A stretch of 64,000 nucleotides of DNA, from assembly GCF_002237755.1 (NCBI RefSeq), contig NZ_MWSJ01000008.1, forward strand, positions 1 through 64,000. The letters run 5' to 3'. Below the pieces are notes generated by a model. It did no database searches. It was not told where the DNA came from and was given only the letters and a program-made list of their open reading frames with translations. The stretch comes from Lysinibacillus sp. KCTC 33748. Lineage in GTDB: Bacteria; Bacillota; Bacilli; Bacillales_A; Planococcaceae. Below, piece by piece: positions 8,490 through 17,799 of this stretch. Positions within the stretch are counted from its first letter, which is position 1. Each line of letters opens with the position of its first letter. The position numbers and the translations under genes are program-made.

Positions 8490-9911
8490 TTAGTTTTGGT
8501 TTATAACTACAAGTTTCATTTCTGTCATTTCCTCAATTGCATACTTCAGCCCTTCTCTTCCCATACCACTTTCCTTTACGCCACCATATGGTAGATGATC
8601 TAAACGGAATGTAGGAATATCATTTATAATGACACCACCTACATGGAGTTTTTGCGTTGCCTGTAAAGCAACATGGATATTATTTGAATAAACACCAGCT
8701 TGCAAACCATATTTGGAGTCATTTACTTGTTCAAATGCCTCTTGAATAGATGAAAACTTCATAATAGATACGATTGGTGCGAATACCTCCTGACAGGAAA
8801 CCTTCTGCTCCGGTTTTACATTTAATAGTACGGTAGGTTGTAAGATATTCCCTTCAGATTCTCCACCAGTTGCAATAATTGCCCCTTGCCCCTTTGCTTC
8901 TTCAATCCAACTTAATGTTCGTTTTACATCTTGTGGACTAATTAAGGCTGAAACATCCGTTGTAGGATCTAGGGGATCACCAAGTTTCAACTCTTTTGTA
9001 GCTGTTACAAATTTATCTACAAACAAATCATACATTTTTTCGTGAACATAGATTCGTTGAACTGAAATACATACCTGCCCTTGGAATGCAAATGCACCGG
9101 AAACGACACGTGGAATTAATTTATCAATATCAACATTTTCATCGATAATAACAGCCGCATTAGAACCCAATTCAAGCGTTACTTTCTTAAGACCTGCTTG
9201 ATTGCGTATGCCAATACCTACAGCGGGGCTACCTGTAAAAGAAATCTTTTTCACGCGATTATCCGTGACTAATTTGTTACCAATTAAAGAACCTGCACCA
9301 GTAACGATATTTAACGCACCCTTCGGTAATCCTGCCTCTTCTAATAATTCACCAATAAAATAGGAAGTTAATGGTGTTTGACTTGCAGGTTTTAATACAA
9401 CCGTGTTACCTGATGCTATTGCTGGCCCTACTTTATGAGCTACTAGATTCATTGGGAAATTAAAAGGTGTAATAGCTGCCACGATGCCTAATGGTTCACG
9501 AACCGTATAGGCAATGCGCCCGTCTCCACCGGGGGCAGCATCCACAGGAATTGTTTCTCCGTGTATTCGCTTTGCTTCTTCAGCAGCAAATTTATACGTT
9601 TGAATTGTACGCTGAACTTCAGCTTTGGCGGTTGAAATAGGCTTGGCTGCTTCTAGTGCTATTAGCTCTGCTGCTTCTTCAGCACGTGCTTCTAATAAAG
9701 AAGCTAATTTTTCAAGAATAATCGCACGCTTATACAAAGGCATATTCGCCATCGTTTTACGTGCAGCATCGGCAGCTACTAAAGCTGCTTCTACTTCCTC
9801 GACATTTGCCTTCGGTATTTCTGCAATGACTTCGCTACTATATGGAGAGCATAATTCTGTATACTCTGCTGCTTCCACCCAATCCCCATTGATAAATAAA
9901 TTTTTCCTCAT
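8490..9911 (-). CDS. Aldehyde dehydrogenase family protein
   Basis: A 473-aa NAD(P)-dependent aldehyde dehydrogenase. PFNFPMNLVAHK marks the cofactor-binding region (residues 149-160), FTGSP is the Rossmann turn, Glu247 in LELGSNAA is the general base and Cys281 in QGQVCIS the nucleophile. The SNAA wording is like lactaldehyde, phosphonoacetaldehyde and sulfoacetaldehyde dehydrogenases rather than betaine-type enzymes. It sits 22 nt after an omega-aminotransferase gene and before ald, so it should oxidise the aldehyde the aminotransferase makes. The substrate is open: 4-aminobutyraldehyde, malonate semialdehyde and sulfoacetaldehyde are all conceivable. Confidence 0.9.
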   Translation of the reverse strand: MRKNLFINGDWVEAAEYTELCSPYSSEVIAEIPKANVEEVEAALVAADAARKTMANMPLYKRAIILEKLASLLEARAEEAAELIALEAAKPISTAKAEVQRTIQTYKFAAEEAKRIHGETIPVDAAPGGDGRIAYTVREPLGIVAAITPFNFPMNLVAHKVGPAIASGNTVVLKPASQTPLTSYFIGELLEEAGLPKGALNIVTGAGSLIGNKLVTDNRVKKISFTGSPAVGIGIRNQAGLKKVTLELGSNAAVIIDENVDIDKLIPRVVSGAFAFQGQVCISVQRIYVHEKMYDLFVDKFVTATKELKLGDPLDPTTDVSALISPQDVKRTLSWIEEAKGQGAIIATGGESEGNILQPTVLLNVKPEQKVSCQEVFAPIVSIMKFSSIQEAFEQVNDSKYGLQAGVYSNNIHVALQATQKLHVGGVIINDIPTFRLDHLPYGGVKESGMGREGLKYAIEEMTEMKLVVINQN

Positions 9912-9933
9912 TATAATTACCTCACCTTTCGTA

Positions 9934-11244
9934 TTACAACTTATTTGCCAATACCTGATTCTCTACTTCTTGAATCGCCTTTTCTAGAATATCTAATAAA
10001 TCTCTTAACTCCTTTTGGCTTATTGATAATGGTGGTGAAAATACAACAATATCTTGAGCATCTAGTACAACAGAGCGACATATTAATCCCAACTTTGCTG
10101 CCTCTGACACTATTTGCGGAGCGAGGAGCCTTCCTTCATAAGAGATTTCTATACCTGCCATTAAACCTAAACCTCTTGCATCTACAATAAATGGATACTT
10201 CGCTTGTAATACTTTTAACCCTGCTAATAGCTCTTTACCACGAATTTCTGCATTTGCTACTAAATTATCTTTCTCTATAATTTCAATGTTTTTCAACCCA
10301 ACTGCACAAGCCATTGGATGACCACTATAAGTGTATCCATGCAATATAGTTCCTTCTGATAACTCAGAAAATTCTTGGTGTATTTTCTCTGAGATCATTA
10401 CACCACCTAATTGTGCATATCCACTAGTAACACCTTTTGCAAAGCACATCATATCCGGTACCACATTAAAATGTTCCATCGCAAAGAACTTACCCGTCCT
10501 ACCAAATCCTGTGATAACTTCATCAGTTATCATCAAAATACCGTACTCATTGCAAATTTCACGAATTTCTTTGAAATAATTATCCGGTGCAACATGCACG
10601 CCCCCTGCACCTTGTACTGGCTCGGTGATGAAAGCAGCTATTGTTTCTGGACCTTCAGTTTCAATCAAATCACGTAAAGCCTGTATGGAAAAATGATCTA
10701 CGAATAGAAAATCCGGTGCATTCGAATTTGTAAAATCACGAAATCCTTTTAAACCCGTCGCACTTGTAGCACCGATTGCCACCCCGTGATAAGATCTCGA
10801 TCTTGAGATAATTTTTTTTCGAGAAATTTCCCCTTTTAATATCCAATAATGACGAGCCAATTTATAGGCGCTATCATTGGATTCGGAACCACCGGACGTA
10901 AAAAATGTAGTATTTAAATCACCAGGTGCTAATTCTGCTAACTTTTTTGCTAATAGAATAGCAGGCTCATTACTAAACGTTGCAAAACAAGAACTGAAGG
11001 CTAATTTATCCATTTGTTCCTTCGCTACTTCACCGAGTTCTGTTCTACCATGTCCGATATTCACATTCCAAAGTGAAGACATACCATCAATAACTTTTTT
11101 ACCTGTAATATCATACAGATAAACACCTTTTCCTTCTGTAAAAATAAATCCCGGTCCATTTTCCGTCTTTACTGGTGAAGTAGGGTGTAGAAAATGCTTT
11201 TGGTCTAACACTTTAAGTTCTTCAACAGAATAATTTCTTTTCAT
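9934..11244 (-). CDS. Class III omega-amino acid:pyruvate-type aminotransferase (first paralogue)
   Basis: A 436-aa PLP enzyme. TSGGSESND near residue 117 binds the cofactor phosphate, D241 in ITDEVITGFGRTG contacts the pyridine nitrogen, and Lys270 in CFAKGVTSGY forms the Schiff base. SSLWNVNIGHG and HGYTYSGHP are typical of enzymes acting on terminal amines (taurine, beta-alanine, putrescine, GABA) with pyruvate. It is a clear paralogue of the gene at 20107-21483. It heads the run aminotransferase-aldehyde dehydrogenase-ald. Confidence 0.9.
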   Translation of the reverse strand: MKRNYSVEELKVLDQKHFLHPTSPVKTENGPGFIFTEGKGVYLYDITGKKVIDGMSSLWNVNIGHGRTELGEVAKEQMDKLAFSSCFATFSNEPAILLAKKLAELAPGDLNTTFFTSGGSESNDSAYKLARHYWILKGEISRKKIISRSRSYHGVAIGATSATGLKGFRDFTNSNAPDFLFVDHFSIQALRDLIETEGPETIAAFITEPVQGAGGVHVAPDNYFKEIREICNEYGILMITDEVITGFGRTGKFFAMEHFNVVPDMMCFAKGVTSGYAQLGGVMISEKIHQEFSELSEGTILHGYTYSGHPMACAVGLKNIEIIEKDNLVANAEIRGKELLAGLKVLQAKYPFIVDARGLGLMAGIEISYEGRLLAPQIVSEAAKLGLICRSVVLDAQDIVVFSPPLSISQKELRDLLDILEKAIQEVENQVLANKL

Positions 11245-11592
11245 AAAAATACATCCTCTCTTTTAAATGTTTTTAAACAATACACTCACAATTAATAAAC
11301 AATAAGCTAGCCAACTACTAAAATGTGATTTACTTACATCTCGAAAATGAATTGATTTAATTTTCAATTAATTTTGAATACAGGAATTGTTTCGTCGATT
11401 TAATTGTTAAGAGAGATTTGTTTTATCAAATCATTTTCCACACTAATAATTTCCCGATTAAAAGTTTTTTTAGTGTAATTGCATTAAACCCCTTTTTCCA
11501 CAATATCCCTAATCATTCAGCTACCCAAGTTAGAAGCATTATGAGAGATACTATATTAGTTTGAAATGAATATTCCCAAAAGTTAACGATGA
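11245..11592. promoter_or_regulatory. 348-bp intergenic region, presumed promoter of the aminotransferase run
   Basis: AT-rich with no supported gene. It must hold the promoter for the aminotransferase-aldehyde dehydrogenase-ald run. I could not identify a convincing sigma-54 -24/-12 pair or cre site in it. Confidence 0.5.
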
Positions 11593-12846
11593 TTAACTCT
11601 CGCTCCACTTAATAATATAATTTGCCAAAACATTAGCTACTTCTACTACGCTATCTAAATGAACACATTCATCTGGTCCATGCATATTTTCTCCAATTGG
11701 CCCAAAGCACAATCCTTGTTTTCCGTAATACTGAGTAAATCGTGCATCATTTCCTCCAGCTCTCCCAACCATTATTACTTTATGTCCCATAACATCTTCT
11801 GCATTTTCGATGAATAATTTTACAAAAGGGTTCTCAGGATCTTGGTACCATGGCTCCGTTGACCATCCAAACCACTCTATAACAGGTGGATTTTTATCCA
11901 TCCACTCATCGCCTAAGACAGATTTCATAATCGTGTCTTGTACTAGTTGCTTAATTTCTTCGCGAGTTTCCCCTGGGATAAAACCAATTCTTCCTTCGAG
12001 GATCGCTTCCCCTGGAACTGTCGATACCCAGTCCCCAGCTTTTAGTACACCTAAGTTTAAGTGAACGGACTGTCCAGACCCCTTTTCAAATAAATCAAAC
12101 TTAACATTTTTAGCACGCCATTCACTTAATTCATCCAGCGCACTAAGGATTTTCATCATTTTTGAAATAGCATTTATGCCTTCATGCGCTAAACCAGCAT
12201 GCGCTGTTCTTCCCTTTACGTACACTCGGAAATACATAATTCCCCCATGACTTATTGTCATATTCAAATTATGTGGCTCTGTCGAAATGTACCCATCTGT
12301 TACGAAGCCTTCCTCCAAGCATGCTAAAGCTCCGCCTCCACCACCAGCTTCTTCTTCTATTACTGAATGTAGCTGAACATCTCCAGCAATTGGATAACCT
12401 AAATCAATTAATGTTTTCAATGCGAACAAATTTGAAATAAGTCCTGCTTTCATATCGGCAGAGCCTCGACCGTATAACTTGTTTCCAATAATATCTCCAC
12501 TCCATGGGTCCATCGTCCAGTTTGAATATGGTTCTGGAGAAACAACATCTACATGCCCATGAATCGTTAATGACTTACCATTGGAGACACCTTTATGTAT
12601 TCCAATAATATTTTTTCGGTCTTCAAACGGAATACCTGAATCAATAAACGCTTCATGAGCTGAAACCTTCTCATATTTTGGTTCAATCTCATGCAAAATC
12701 AAGTTAAGTTCTTCATATTTTTTTTTCATGTATACTTGCATCTCTTGTTCATTACCAACAACGCTTTTTATACGTACGACATCTTGAATTGTTTTAAATA
12801 ATTCTTCTTTATTTTCTTCTATATACAGTCGGATTTTTTCTTTCAA
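11593..12846 (-). CDS. M20-family metallopeptidase (ArgE/DapE/carboxypeptidase-like)
   Basis: About 417 aa. The two-zinc M20 motifs are present: SLTIHGHVDVVSPEP, GRGSADMKAGL, VIEEEAGGGGG (catalytic Glu) and the C-terminal CFGPIGENMHGPDE. The dimerisation domain lies in between (HGGIMYFRVYVKGRTAHAG). A TTG at 12846 is preferred because AAAGGAG lies 8 nt before it; the longer ATG start at 12879 has no RBS and would bury that site in the gene. Substrates in this family are N-acyl amino acids or small peptides. In a cluster for amine catabolism it could release an amine from an amide, which is inference. Confidence 0.87.
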   Translation of the reverse strand: MKEKIRLYIEENKEELFKTIQDVVRIKSVVGNEQEMQVYMKKKYEELNLILHEIEPKYEKVSAHEAFIDSGIPFEDRKNIIGIHKGVSNGKSLTIHGHVDVVSPEPYSNWTMDPWSGDIIGNKLYGRGSADMKAGLISNLFALKTLIDLGYPIAGDVQLHSVIEEEAGGGGGALACLEEGFVTDGYISTEPHNLNMTISHGGIMYFRVYVKGRTAHAGLAHEGINAISKMMKILSALDELSEWRAKNVKFDLFEKGSGQSVHLNLGVLKAGDWVSTVPGEAILEGRIGFIPGETREEIKQLVQDTIMKSVLGDEWMDKNPPVIEWFGWSTEPWYQDPENPFVKLFIENAEDVMGHKVIMVGRAGGNDARFTQYYGKQGLCFGPIGENMHGPDECVHLDSVVEVANVLANYIIKWSES

Positions 12847-12923
12847 AGCAATCACTCCTTTATTTACTTCTTGTGTCATTAAAAAGAGGAAGATTATCTA
12901 AGAGATTCTCATCCTCTAAATAG

Positions 12924-14312
12924 TTAATTCAAGACTTTAATCTTATCTTCATTAAAAATCTCTTTATCTAATGACTCCAAGTCATCAATAGAGTCCATGC
13001 TTCCAAGTTCTTTTTTAAAGAATCTTGTTATAAACAGCATGTAAATGATTCCGATTATAAGCCAAACGATTCCACCTATAAATGCATCAGCGTGTAAATG
13101 ATACCAAAGAACTCCAGTAGCTAATGCTCCGAAAGAAGGCATAATTAAGTACTTAAAGGTTTCACTGCCTGATCTCCTTTTCTGACGAATATAGAAATGA
13201 ACAATAACAGATAGGTTAACGAATGTGAATGCAATTAATGCCCCAAAGTTAATGACTGAAGCAATTAATTCTAAATTTGGTCCTATTGCAAATAATGATA
13301 CGATTCCCGTCAAAACAATCGTAAAAACAGGCGTTCTAAATTTAGGGTGTAAGTATCCGAAAGTTTTTTTAGGAAGTACACCATTTCTGCCCATAACAAA
13401 CAGCAAACGAGATGCACTTGCGTGAGATGCAAGCCCTGAAGCTACAGTAGCAGCGAAAGCTCCTGCAATGAAAAGCAGTTGGAATAACTTCCCTCCTACA
13501 TATAAACCAATTTCCGGCAATGTATCATCTACATTTTCGAACACAGAAACATCCGGGAATAATGCTTGTGTAAAATAAGAAGCAATAAAGAAAATACCCC
13601 CACCGATTAAAACAGTTAGAAGGATTGCTCTAGGAACTGTTGATGTATCCTTTGCTTCTTCCGTATACATTGTTATTGCGTCGAAACCGATAAACGAGAA
13701 AGCTACTACTGTTGCCCCAGTTAAAACTGCTATTAATTTCACATTTTCATGTGATAGTGGATGAATCGTGAATAAAGTACCATTTCCCATACCTTGATAA
13801 AGTTGTACAGAAGCAAGTATTATGAAGATACCTATTAAACAAATCGTGAAAACAACGAGTATAAAGTTTAAGCTGGATGTTGATTCCATACTATAAGCAT
13901 TAATTGCAGTAACTACAATGACATAAGTAAAAACCCAAATCCAAACAGGTACATTCGGAAACAGAGATTCCATATATATTCGAATAATTAATGCATTAAC
14001 TAACGGTAATAATAAATAATCTAATAACGATGCCCATCCTACGAGGAATCCTAGGTGAGACCCCATTGTTTCCCGGGTGTATGTATATGCTGAACCAGCA
14101 GCCGGGAATACCTGTACCATCTTTCCATAACTAATCGCTGTCAATACCATCACTAACAAGGCGACTAAATACGCCATTGGTACTACACCATTTGTTAATT
14201 TTGATACAATTCCAAACGTATCAAAGACCACTGTAGGCGTCATATATCCTAATCCCAGTGCAACAATTGACCAAACACCTAATGACCTTTTGAGCGTAGT
14301 GTTATCTGTCAT
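12924..14312 (-). CDS. APC-superfamily permease, PuuP-like (first)
   Basis: A 462-aa transporter with about 12 membrane segments. The N-terminal stretch LGLGYMTPTVVFDTFGIVS, then AISYGKMVQVFPAAGSAYTY and GFLVGWASLLDYLLLPLVN, resembles the putrescine importer PuuP more than general amino acid permeases. It lies between the M20 peptidase gene and a second permease of the same subfamily. Substrate by context is a polyamine or an omega-amino acid. Confidence 0.87.
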   Translation of the reverse strand: MTDNTTLKRSLGVWSIVALGLGYMTPTVVFDTFGIVSKLTNGVVPMAYLVALLVMVLTAISYGKMVQVFPAAGSAYTYTRETMGSHLGFLVGWASLLDYLLLPLVNALIIRIYMESLFPNVPVWIWVFTYVIVVTAINAYSMESTSSLNFILVVFTICLIGIFIILASVQLYQGMGNGTLFTIHPLSHENVKLIAVLTGATVVAFSFIGFDAITMYTEEAKDTSTVPRAILLTVLIGGGIFFIASYFTQALFPDVSVFENVDDTLPEIGLYVGGKLFQLLFIAGAFAATVASGLASHASASRLLFVMGRNGVLPKKTFGYLHPKFRTPVFTIVLTGIVSLFAIGPNLELIASVINFGALIAFTFVNLSVIVHFYIRQKRRSGSETFKYLIMPSFGALATGVLWYHLHADAFIGGIVWLIIGIIYMLFITRFFKKELGSMDSIDDLESLDKEIFNEDKIKVLN

Positions 14313-14366
14313 TCATCCATCCCCTTTACATATTTTTAGCTGCTTCATTAATGTTTTAAATTGCGA

Positions 14367-15734
14367 CTAATTAATTTGATCTGTATTGAGCACTGGTGGT
14401 TTATGCTTAAGACCTTTTGTCATAAATAATAAATAAATAACACCAATTCCTAACCAAACACTACCAAGAGCAATCGAATAAACATCTAGGTTGAAAAGCA
14501 AACAAGTTGTAAGTACTGCTCCGATTAATGGAAAAATCAAATAGAAGATAATCCCCTTTAAGGAGCGTTCTTTTCGCTTACCGTAATATAAAAAAACAAC
14601 GGATAGATTCACAGCAGTAAATGCAAGTAGGGCGCCAAAGTTAATGAAAGACGCGACAATGGTTAGACTTAAAAACAATGAAGATAATGATAAAAGACCA
14701 ATTAATAAAATGTTGTTAACCGGGGTTCTCGTTCTTTTATTTAGTTTTCCAAAAAATTTTTCAGGTAATTGTCCATCTCTTCCCATTGCGTATAATACAC
14801 GTGCGGCACTTGCTTGAGATGCGGACGCGGAACCAAATACAACCACTGCAGTTTTTGCTAGGAATGCTGCTTGTAGGGCATTCCCGCCTACTAGGAAAAT
14901 AATTTCATAGGAAGCAGAATCAGCATCTTTAAAACTCGTATAATCTGGCCAAACATTATGTGCAAAATAAGATACGACTACAAAACATAATCCACCAATT
15001 ATTGTTACTAAAGATATTGCACGCGGTATGTTTTTCTCCGGATTTTTTACTTCTTCTGAAAAAGTAGAAACTGCATCAAAACCGAGGAAAGAGAAACATA
15101 ATAGTGCAGCACCAGCAACTATATACTTAAATGACTCCTCAGTATTAATAAAGGGATCAAGGTTAAATAAAATGCCAGTCCCGGTTCCAGTTACTATTGA
15201 TTTAACTGATAAGATGCAAAAGACAATTAGAAATAATACCGATAAGCCTACTACAATCATGTTGATATTTGCGCTTAACTTTACACCTCTAACATTTACA
15301 AACGTCACAAGAACTACTAATGTAAGTATCCAAACATACTGTGGAACTTCAGGTATAGCAGCTGAGAAGAAAATACCAAATAGTAAAAAGTTAACCATTG
15401 GGATCAAGAGATAATCCATTAAAATTGCCCATCCCACTAAGAAACCAACATGAGAATTAATAGCTTTTTGCGCATAGGTATAGGCAGATCCCGCAATGGG
15501 GTACGCTTTTGCCATTTGACCATAACTATGAGCCGTAAACATCATCACAATTAATGCAATTACATACGATCCAGCGACCATACCATGAGATATTTTAGAG
15601 GCTATGCCGTATGTGCTAAACACTGTAGTTAAAGCCATAAAGGCCATCCCAGTAACAACAACAGACGTTAAAGAAAGCGATCTAGACAAATTAACTGGAT
15701 GTTTTATTTTTTTCACTCCTCGAATAGTAATCAA
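14367..15734 (-). CDS. APC-superfamily permease, PuuP-like (second)
   Basis: About 455 aa, 12 membrane segments, paralogous to its downstream neighbour (GMAFMALTTVFSTYGIAS, AHSYGQMAKAYPIAGSAYTY, GFLVGWAILMDYLLIPMVN). The start is uncertain: the frame opens with TTG at 15734, directly against repeat copy A2, while the best ribosome binding site (GAGGAG) falls inside the first codons with no ATG/GTG/TTG at proper spacing behind it. The repeat may have replaced the native leader. Confidence 0.82.
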   Translation of the reverse strand: MITIRGVKKIKHPVNLSRSLSLTSVVVTGMAFMALTTVFSTYGIASKISHGMVAGSYVIALIVMMFTAHSYGQMAKAYPIAGSAYTYAQKAINSHVGFLVGWAILMDYLLIPMVNFLLFGIFFSAAIPEVPQYVWILTLVVLVTFVNVRGVKLSANINMIVVGLSVLFLIVFCILSVKSIVTGTGTGILFNLDPFINTEESFKYIVAGAALLCFSFLGFDAVSTFSEEVKNPEKNIPRAISLVTIIGGLCFVVVSYFAHNVWPDYTSFKDADSASYEIIFLVGGNALQAAFLAKTAVVVFGSASASQASAARVLYAMGRDGQLPEKFFGKLNKRTRTPVNNILLIGLLSLSSLFLSLTIVASFINFGALLAFTAVNLSVVFLYYGKRKERSLKGIIFYLIFPLIGAVLTTCLLFNLDVYSIALGSVWLGIGVIYLLFMTKGLKHKPPVLNTDQIN

Positions 15735-15985
15735 TTACGCCTTGGCGGAATTGCGTCCGGATTTTGAATTGTGCCACCACAATTCATTCCTTTGAAAATC
15801 CGTGACATCCGCCGGAGGCTTTGGGCCAACAAGATGTTGGTCACTCAGTCGTTGCCACAGGACGTGGCGTTCTTAGACTGAGTTCCTCTATTTCAGTAGG
15901 TGTTTGGACACCCACTGAAAAGGTACCAAAATCGTATTCATCTCACCGCCTATAGAGGTGGGAGTTTTCTGCTGAATAAAGATAA
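15729..15985. repeat. Family A structured repeat, copy 2, with nested hairpin module
   Basis: Nearly identical to copy 1 in both halves. Between GCCGGAGGCTTT and TTCAGTAGG it carries an extra ~65-bp module (about 15823-15890) that is absent from copy 1. That module is a relative of the core of family B copies (GTTGGTCAC ... ACAGGACGTG). The element fills the gap between the amidohydrolase and the second permease. Confidence 0.8.
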
Positions 15986-16007
15986 AAAAATCTTCCCAGT
16001 AAAATGA

Positions 16008-17642
16008 TCAATTAACTAAAATAGTAGGATAGTAGACTGATTCACTATAAACAACTTCACCATCCATAATTGTTAACAAAACTTTCGTTTGAAGAATTTC
16101 TTTATTTTCTACTTCAAAGAGGTTTTTATCTAGTACAATAATATCTGCTAATTTTCCAACTTCTAATGTACCCAAATCTTTTTCTCTGAATGTGCTGTAT
16201 GCTGAGCCTTTTGTATACGCTTTCAACGCTTCTGCGAGTGTTATCTGCTCTTGACTATTCCACTCATAATCACCAGTAAAGTCTAGTCTCGTAATCGCAT
16301 GAAAAATTTCTTTAAAAGGATCTAATGTTGCTATTGGATAGTCTGTACCAAGAGCAATATACTCGACTGCATCGTATAACGTTTTACATAAATACGTATA
16401 AGGGTCTTTCTCTTTACCGACACGCAAAGTATGACTTTCTTTTGGCATCAACGCTAGATGAGAAGGCTGTACAGATGGAACAACCCCCAATTCTTTAAAT
16501 CTCTTAATATCTGTCGGATGAATCACTTCAATATGCTCTAGCGCATGTCGTGAATCTCTCACACCATTATCCATCCTTGCTGCTTCAAAAATATCTAGAG
16601 CAAGCCTAACTGCACCATCACCAATTGTATGGAAGCGAATTTGAAATCCTTCTTTGTCCGCTTTTGTCACCCAGTTTTTGATCGTTTCTACAGGAAAAGC
16701 AGTACTCCCTCGTGTTATAGGTTTGTCTAAGTAAGGATCTAACATGTATGCGGTATGTCCAGTTACAACGCCATCAATAAACTGCTTAAGTCCTGCAAGC
16801 TGTAATTTTTCGGAATTGTACTTTTCACGCAAGCTTATCGCTCTATCTATATCATCATTTAACTCAGGGTAAAGATGAATTCGAGTCGTAAGTTTTCCAG
16901 CTTCATCATATGCCTTATACATATCGAAACTATTTAACTTATCAAAACTACTTGCAAACAAATCATTTACTGATGTAATGCCTAATTGAGCTGATTTTTT
17001 TAAGAACTCTTCAAACAATTCTTCTTTCCGTTTATCCGGAAATGCGAGAGCAATATCCACAACTAAATTCATTGCTGTTTCAAGAAGAATTCCTGTGATT
17101 TCATTATTTTCATCTTTTTGAATCGTACCATTAGGAGGGTCTTCAGTTTCATTTGTAACCCTAGCATTTTCAAGTGCTAAACTATTAACCCACGAATAAT
17201 GACCTTCAGCGTGGAAAAGAATAATCGGGCGATTAGGAACTACTTTGTCTAAAGAAAAACGTGTCGGCAGGCATTTCTCTGCCCAATTTGTATGATCCCA
17301 TCCATAGCCTATAATCCACTCATCAGCATGCACGTTTTCCGAGAATTGCTTTACTAAACTAGCAACTTCTTCTTCCGAATGAGCATCCGATAAATTGATA
17401 CTTGCATGCGAGAAAAGACTACCAAACATGAGATGAAGGTGCGCATCATGAAATCCTGGCATAATGAGTTGGTTGCCATAATGATATTCCTTCGTGTCTA
17501 AACCTATAAATGGTTTTATTTCCTCCATCGAACCTACCGCAATGATTTTGTTACCTTTAATCGCAATAGCAGCTGGCTTTGCTTCATTTTCTAAACCTGT
17601 AAATACTGCTTCACTCGAAATAACTTTATCAGCGATAACCAT
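16008..17642 (-). CDS. Amidohydrolase family protein (YtcJ-like)
   Basis: A 544-aa metal-dependent hydrolase of the amidohydrolase superfamily. PGFHDAHLHLMFG near residue 60 gives the HxH metal ligands, RFHTIGDGAVRLALD and HALEHIEVIHP give the later His ligands, and GTDYPIATLDP holds the C-terminal Asp. The family hydrolyses N-acyl or cyclic amide bonds and is poorly characterised; no signal peptide, so cytoplasmic. GAGAGGAG precedes the ATG. A perfect cre sequence 59 bp upstream suggests carbon catabolite repression. Confidence 0.88.
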   Translation of the reverse strand: MVIADKVISSEAVFTGLENEAKPAAIAIKGNKIIAVGSMEEIKPFIGLDTKEYHYGNQLIMPGFHDAHLHLMFGSLFSHASINLSDAHSEEEVASLVKQFSENVHADEWIIGYGWDHTNWAEKCLPTRFSLDKVVPNRPIILFHAEGHYSWVNSLALENARVTNETEDPPNGTIQKDENNEITGILLETAMNLVVDIALAFPDKRKEELFEEFLKKSAQLGITSVNDLFASSFDKLNSFDMYKAYDEAGKLTTRIHLYPELNDDIDRAISLREKYNSEKLQLAGLKQFIDGVVTGHTAYMLDPYLDKPITRGSTAFPVETIKNWVTKADKEGFQIRFHTIGDGAVRLALDIFEAARMDNGVRDSRHALEHIEVIHPTDIKRFKELGVVPSVQPSHLALMPKESHTLRVGKEKDPYTYLCKTLYDAVEYIALGTDYPIATLDPFKEIFHAITRLDFTGDYEWNSQEQITLAEALKAYTKGSAYSTFREKDLGTLEVGKLADIIVLDKNLFEVENKEILQTKVLLTIMDGEVVYSESVYYPTILVN

Positions 17643-17700
17643 TTATAACTCCTCTCTTTACCTAAGATTTACTTCTAATGGAACTCTTACAACAATCTTT

Positions 17701-17714
17701 TGAAAGCGCTTACA
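17701..17714. promoter_or_regulatory. cre site (CcpA) upstream of the amidohydrolase
   Basis: TGAAAGCGCTTACA fits the B. subtilis cre consensus TGWAANCGNTNWCA at every fixed position. It lies 59-72 bp upstream of the amidohydrolase start, where it could block initiation. Confidence 0.65.
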
Positions 17715-17759
17715 CAACTAAAGAAGTTAAATAATCTCAAAAAACAATGGGCATCCACT

Positions 17760-17783
17760 GTTCGCCTATTAAAATAGGCGAAC
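17760..17783 (-). terminator. Hairpin downstream of the GNAT gene
   Basis: Perfect 11-bp stem GTTCGCCTATT/AATAGGCGAAC with a 2-nt loop, 16 bp past the GNAT stop. No T-run follows. Confidence 0.45.
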
Positions 17784-17799
17784 ATAACGGACAAAAGAC

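Noticed and set aside
7318..11244. Reading the ald/aldehyde dehydrogenase/aminotransferase run as a taurine pathway
   Set aside because: No sulfoacetaldehyde acetyltransferase (xsc), phosphotransacetylase or sulfonate transporter is present, and the PuuP-like permeases fit amines better. Not excluded, only less likely.
11245..11592. Sigma-54 type promoter, expected for some omega-amino acid catabolic operons
   Set aside because: I could not find a TGGCAC-N5-TTGC pair on either strand, and no sigma-54 activator gene is in the window.
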